Assembly: GCA_029245955.1 (NCBI GenBank)
Contig: JAQWOH010000082.1
Span: 1 to 44,819 of the forward strand
Source: Fuerstiella sp.
GTDB lineage: Bacteria; Planctomycetota; Planctomycetia; Planctomycetales; Planctomycetaceae
Length of the DNA stretch: 44,819 nt
Reading direction: 5' to 3'
The position numbers were made by a program, and so were the translations under genes. The notes under the pieces were generated by a model, which was not told the origin of the DNA, did no database searches, and saw only the letters and a program-made list of their open reading frames with translations. Below are positions 44,649-44,819 of this stretch, in pieces. Every line of letters begins with the position of its first letter. The stretch's first letter is position 1.

Positions 44649-44819
44649 ATGACTGACAACATCAACAACGGTGAACTCGACGCTCTGATCGATGCCTGTC
44701 TTGACGGTCGATTGAGCGATGCCGAGGCAGAGCGACTGAGTCAGTGGATTGAAGAATCCAGTGAAGCTCGGGAACGCTATTGGGAGCTGGCATCCGTTCA
44801 CGGATTGATCGAGCAGTCG
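44649..44819 (+). CDS. Probable anti-sigma / FecR-LamG-type protein, N-terminus (runs off right edge)
   Basis: Fifty-seven codons are visible from ATG 44649 to the edge. The sequence MTDNINNGELDALIDACLDG, then AEAERLSQWIEESSEARERY and WELASVHGLIEQS, is the cytoplasmic anti-sigma-like zinc-less helical N-terminus that precedes the membrane helix and FecR or LamG domain in planctomycete proteins cotranscribed with an ECF sigma factor. It begins 7 bp after the sigma gene stop. It would hold the sigma factor at the membrane until a signal arrives. The membrane helix and outer domain lie outside the window, so the family is inferred. Confidence 0.75.
   Translation, partial: MTDNINNGELDALIDACLDGRLSDAEAERLSQWIEESSEARERYWELASVHGLIEQS

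Overview
The window looks like a piece of a planctomycete (phylum Planctomycetota) chromosome. The evidence is the combination of a giant secreted fusion protein with FG-GAP repeats, a dehydrogenase-type propeller and a CxxCH haem site; a surface protein whose N-terminus carries a LEPR-XLL-like motif; ECF sigma factors next to a Ser/Thr kinase or an anti-sigma-like gene; membrane Ser/Thr kinases; secreted sulfatases; Tat-exported enzymes; and mraZ standing apart from any cell-wall/division cluster. The genus cannot be read from the sequence. No rRNA, complete tRNA, CRISPR array or intact transposase was seen.

Layout. 1-2425 (minus) is the N-terminal 808 residues of a filamentous-haemagglutinin-like surface protein that runs off the left edge. 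2.7-4.8 kb (plus) holds a secreted conserved protein and a J-like/MshEN membrane protein. A frameshifted remnant (4774-5091), a secreted beta-propeller glycosidase-like protein and a membrane-anchored Gfo/Idh-like protein follow on the minus strand. 7.9-8.9 kb (plus) has upp and a 70-residue conserved protein. 8.9-11.8 kb (minus) has a PQQ-type propeller and a membrane Ser/Thr kinase. 12.2-16.9 kb (plus) is the giant haem/FG-GAP protein, ending at a clear terminator. 17.1-20.4 kb (minus) has a thioredoxin-domain protein and an ABC-F ATPase; argD follows on the plus strand.

22.4-29.1 kb (minus) has an unrecognised ORF, a kinase with altered catalytic motifs next to its likely partner ECF sigma factor, a histone-H1-like tripartite protein, mraZ with its own MraZ-box array, and a GT4 glycosyltransferase. 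29.2-30.9 kb (plus) has queA and a four-helix membrane protein. 30.9-38.5 kb (minus) has a VTT/DedA protein, hrpA, and an ethanolamine ammonia-lyase with both subunits fused and a twin-arginine leader. 38.5-40.8 kb is gene-poor and decayed: a frameshifted PDZ-domain remnant, an 11-G run, a 17-bp hairpin and a 10-bp tandem repeat. 40.8-43.5 kb (minus) has two adjacent secreted Cys-type sulfatases. The right edge (plus) holds a second ECF sigma factor and the start of its probable anti-sigma partner.

The genes do not form one pathway. The common themes are extracytoplasmic enzymes for carbohydrate and sulfated-polymer breakdown, sensory kinases with ECF sigma factors, and scattered housekeeping genes (upp, argD, queA, hrpA, mraZ). 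No clear new multi-gene system was found. The strongest leads are the Tat-leader EutB-EutC fusion, the MraZ-box array on an orphan mraZ, the J-like/MshEN membrane protein and the histone-like protein.
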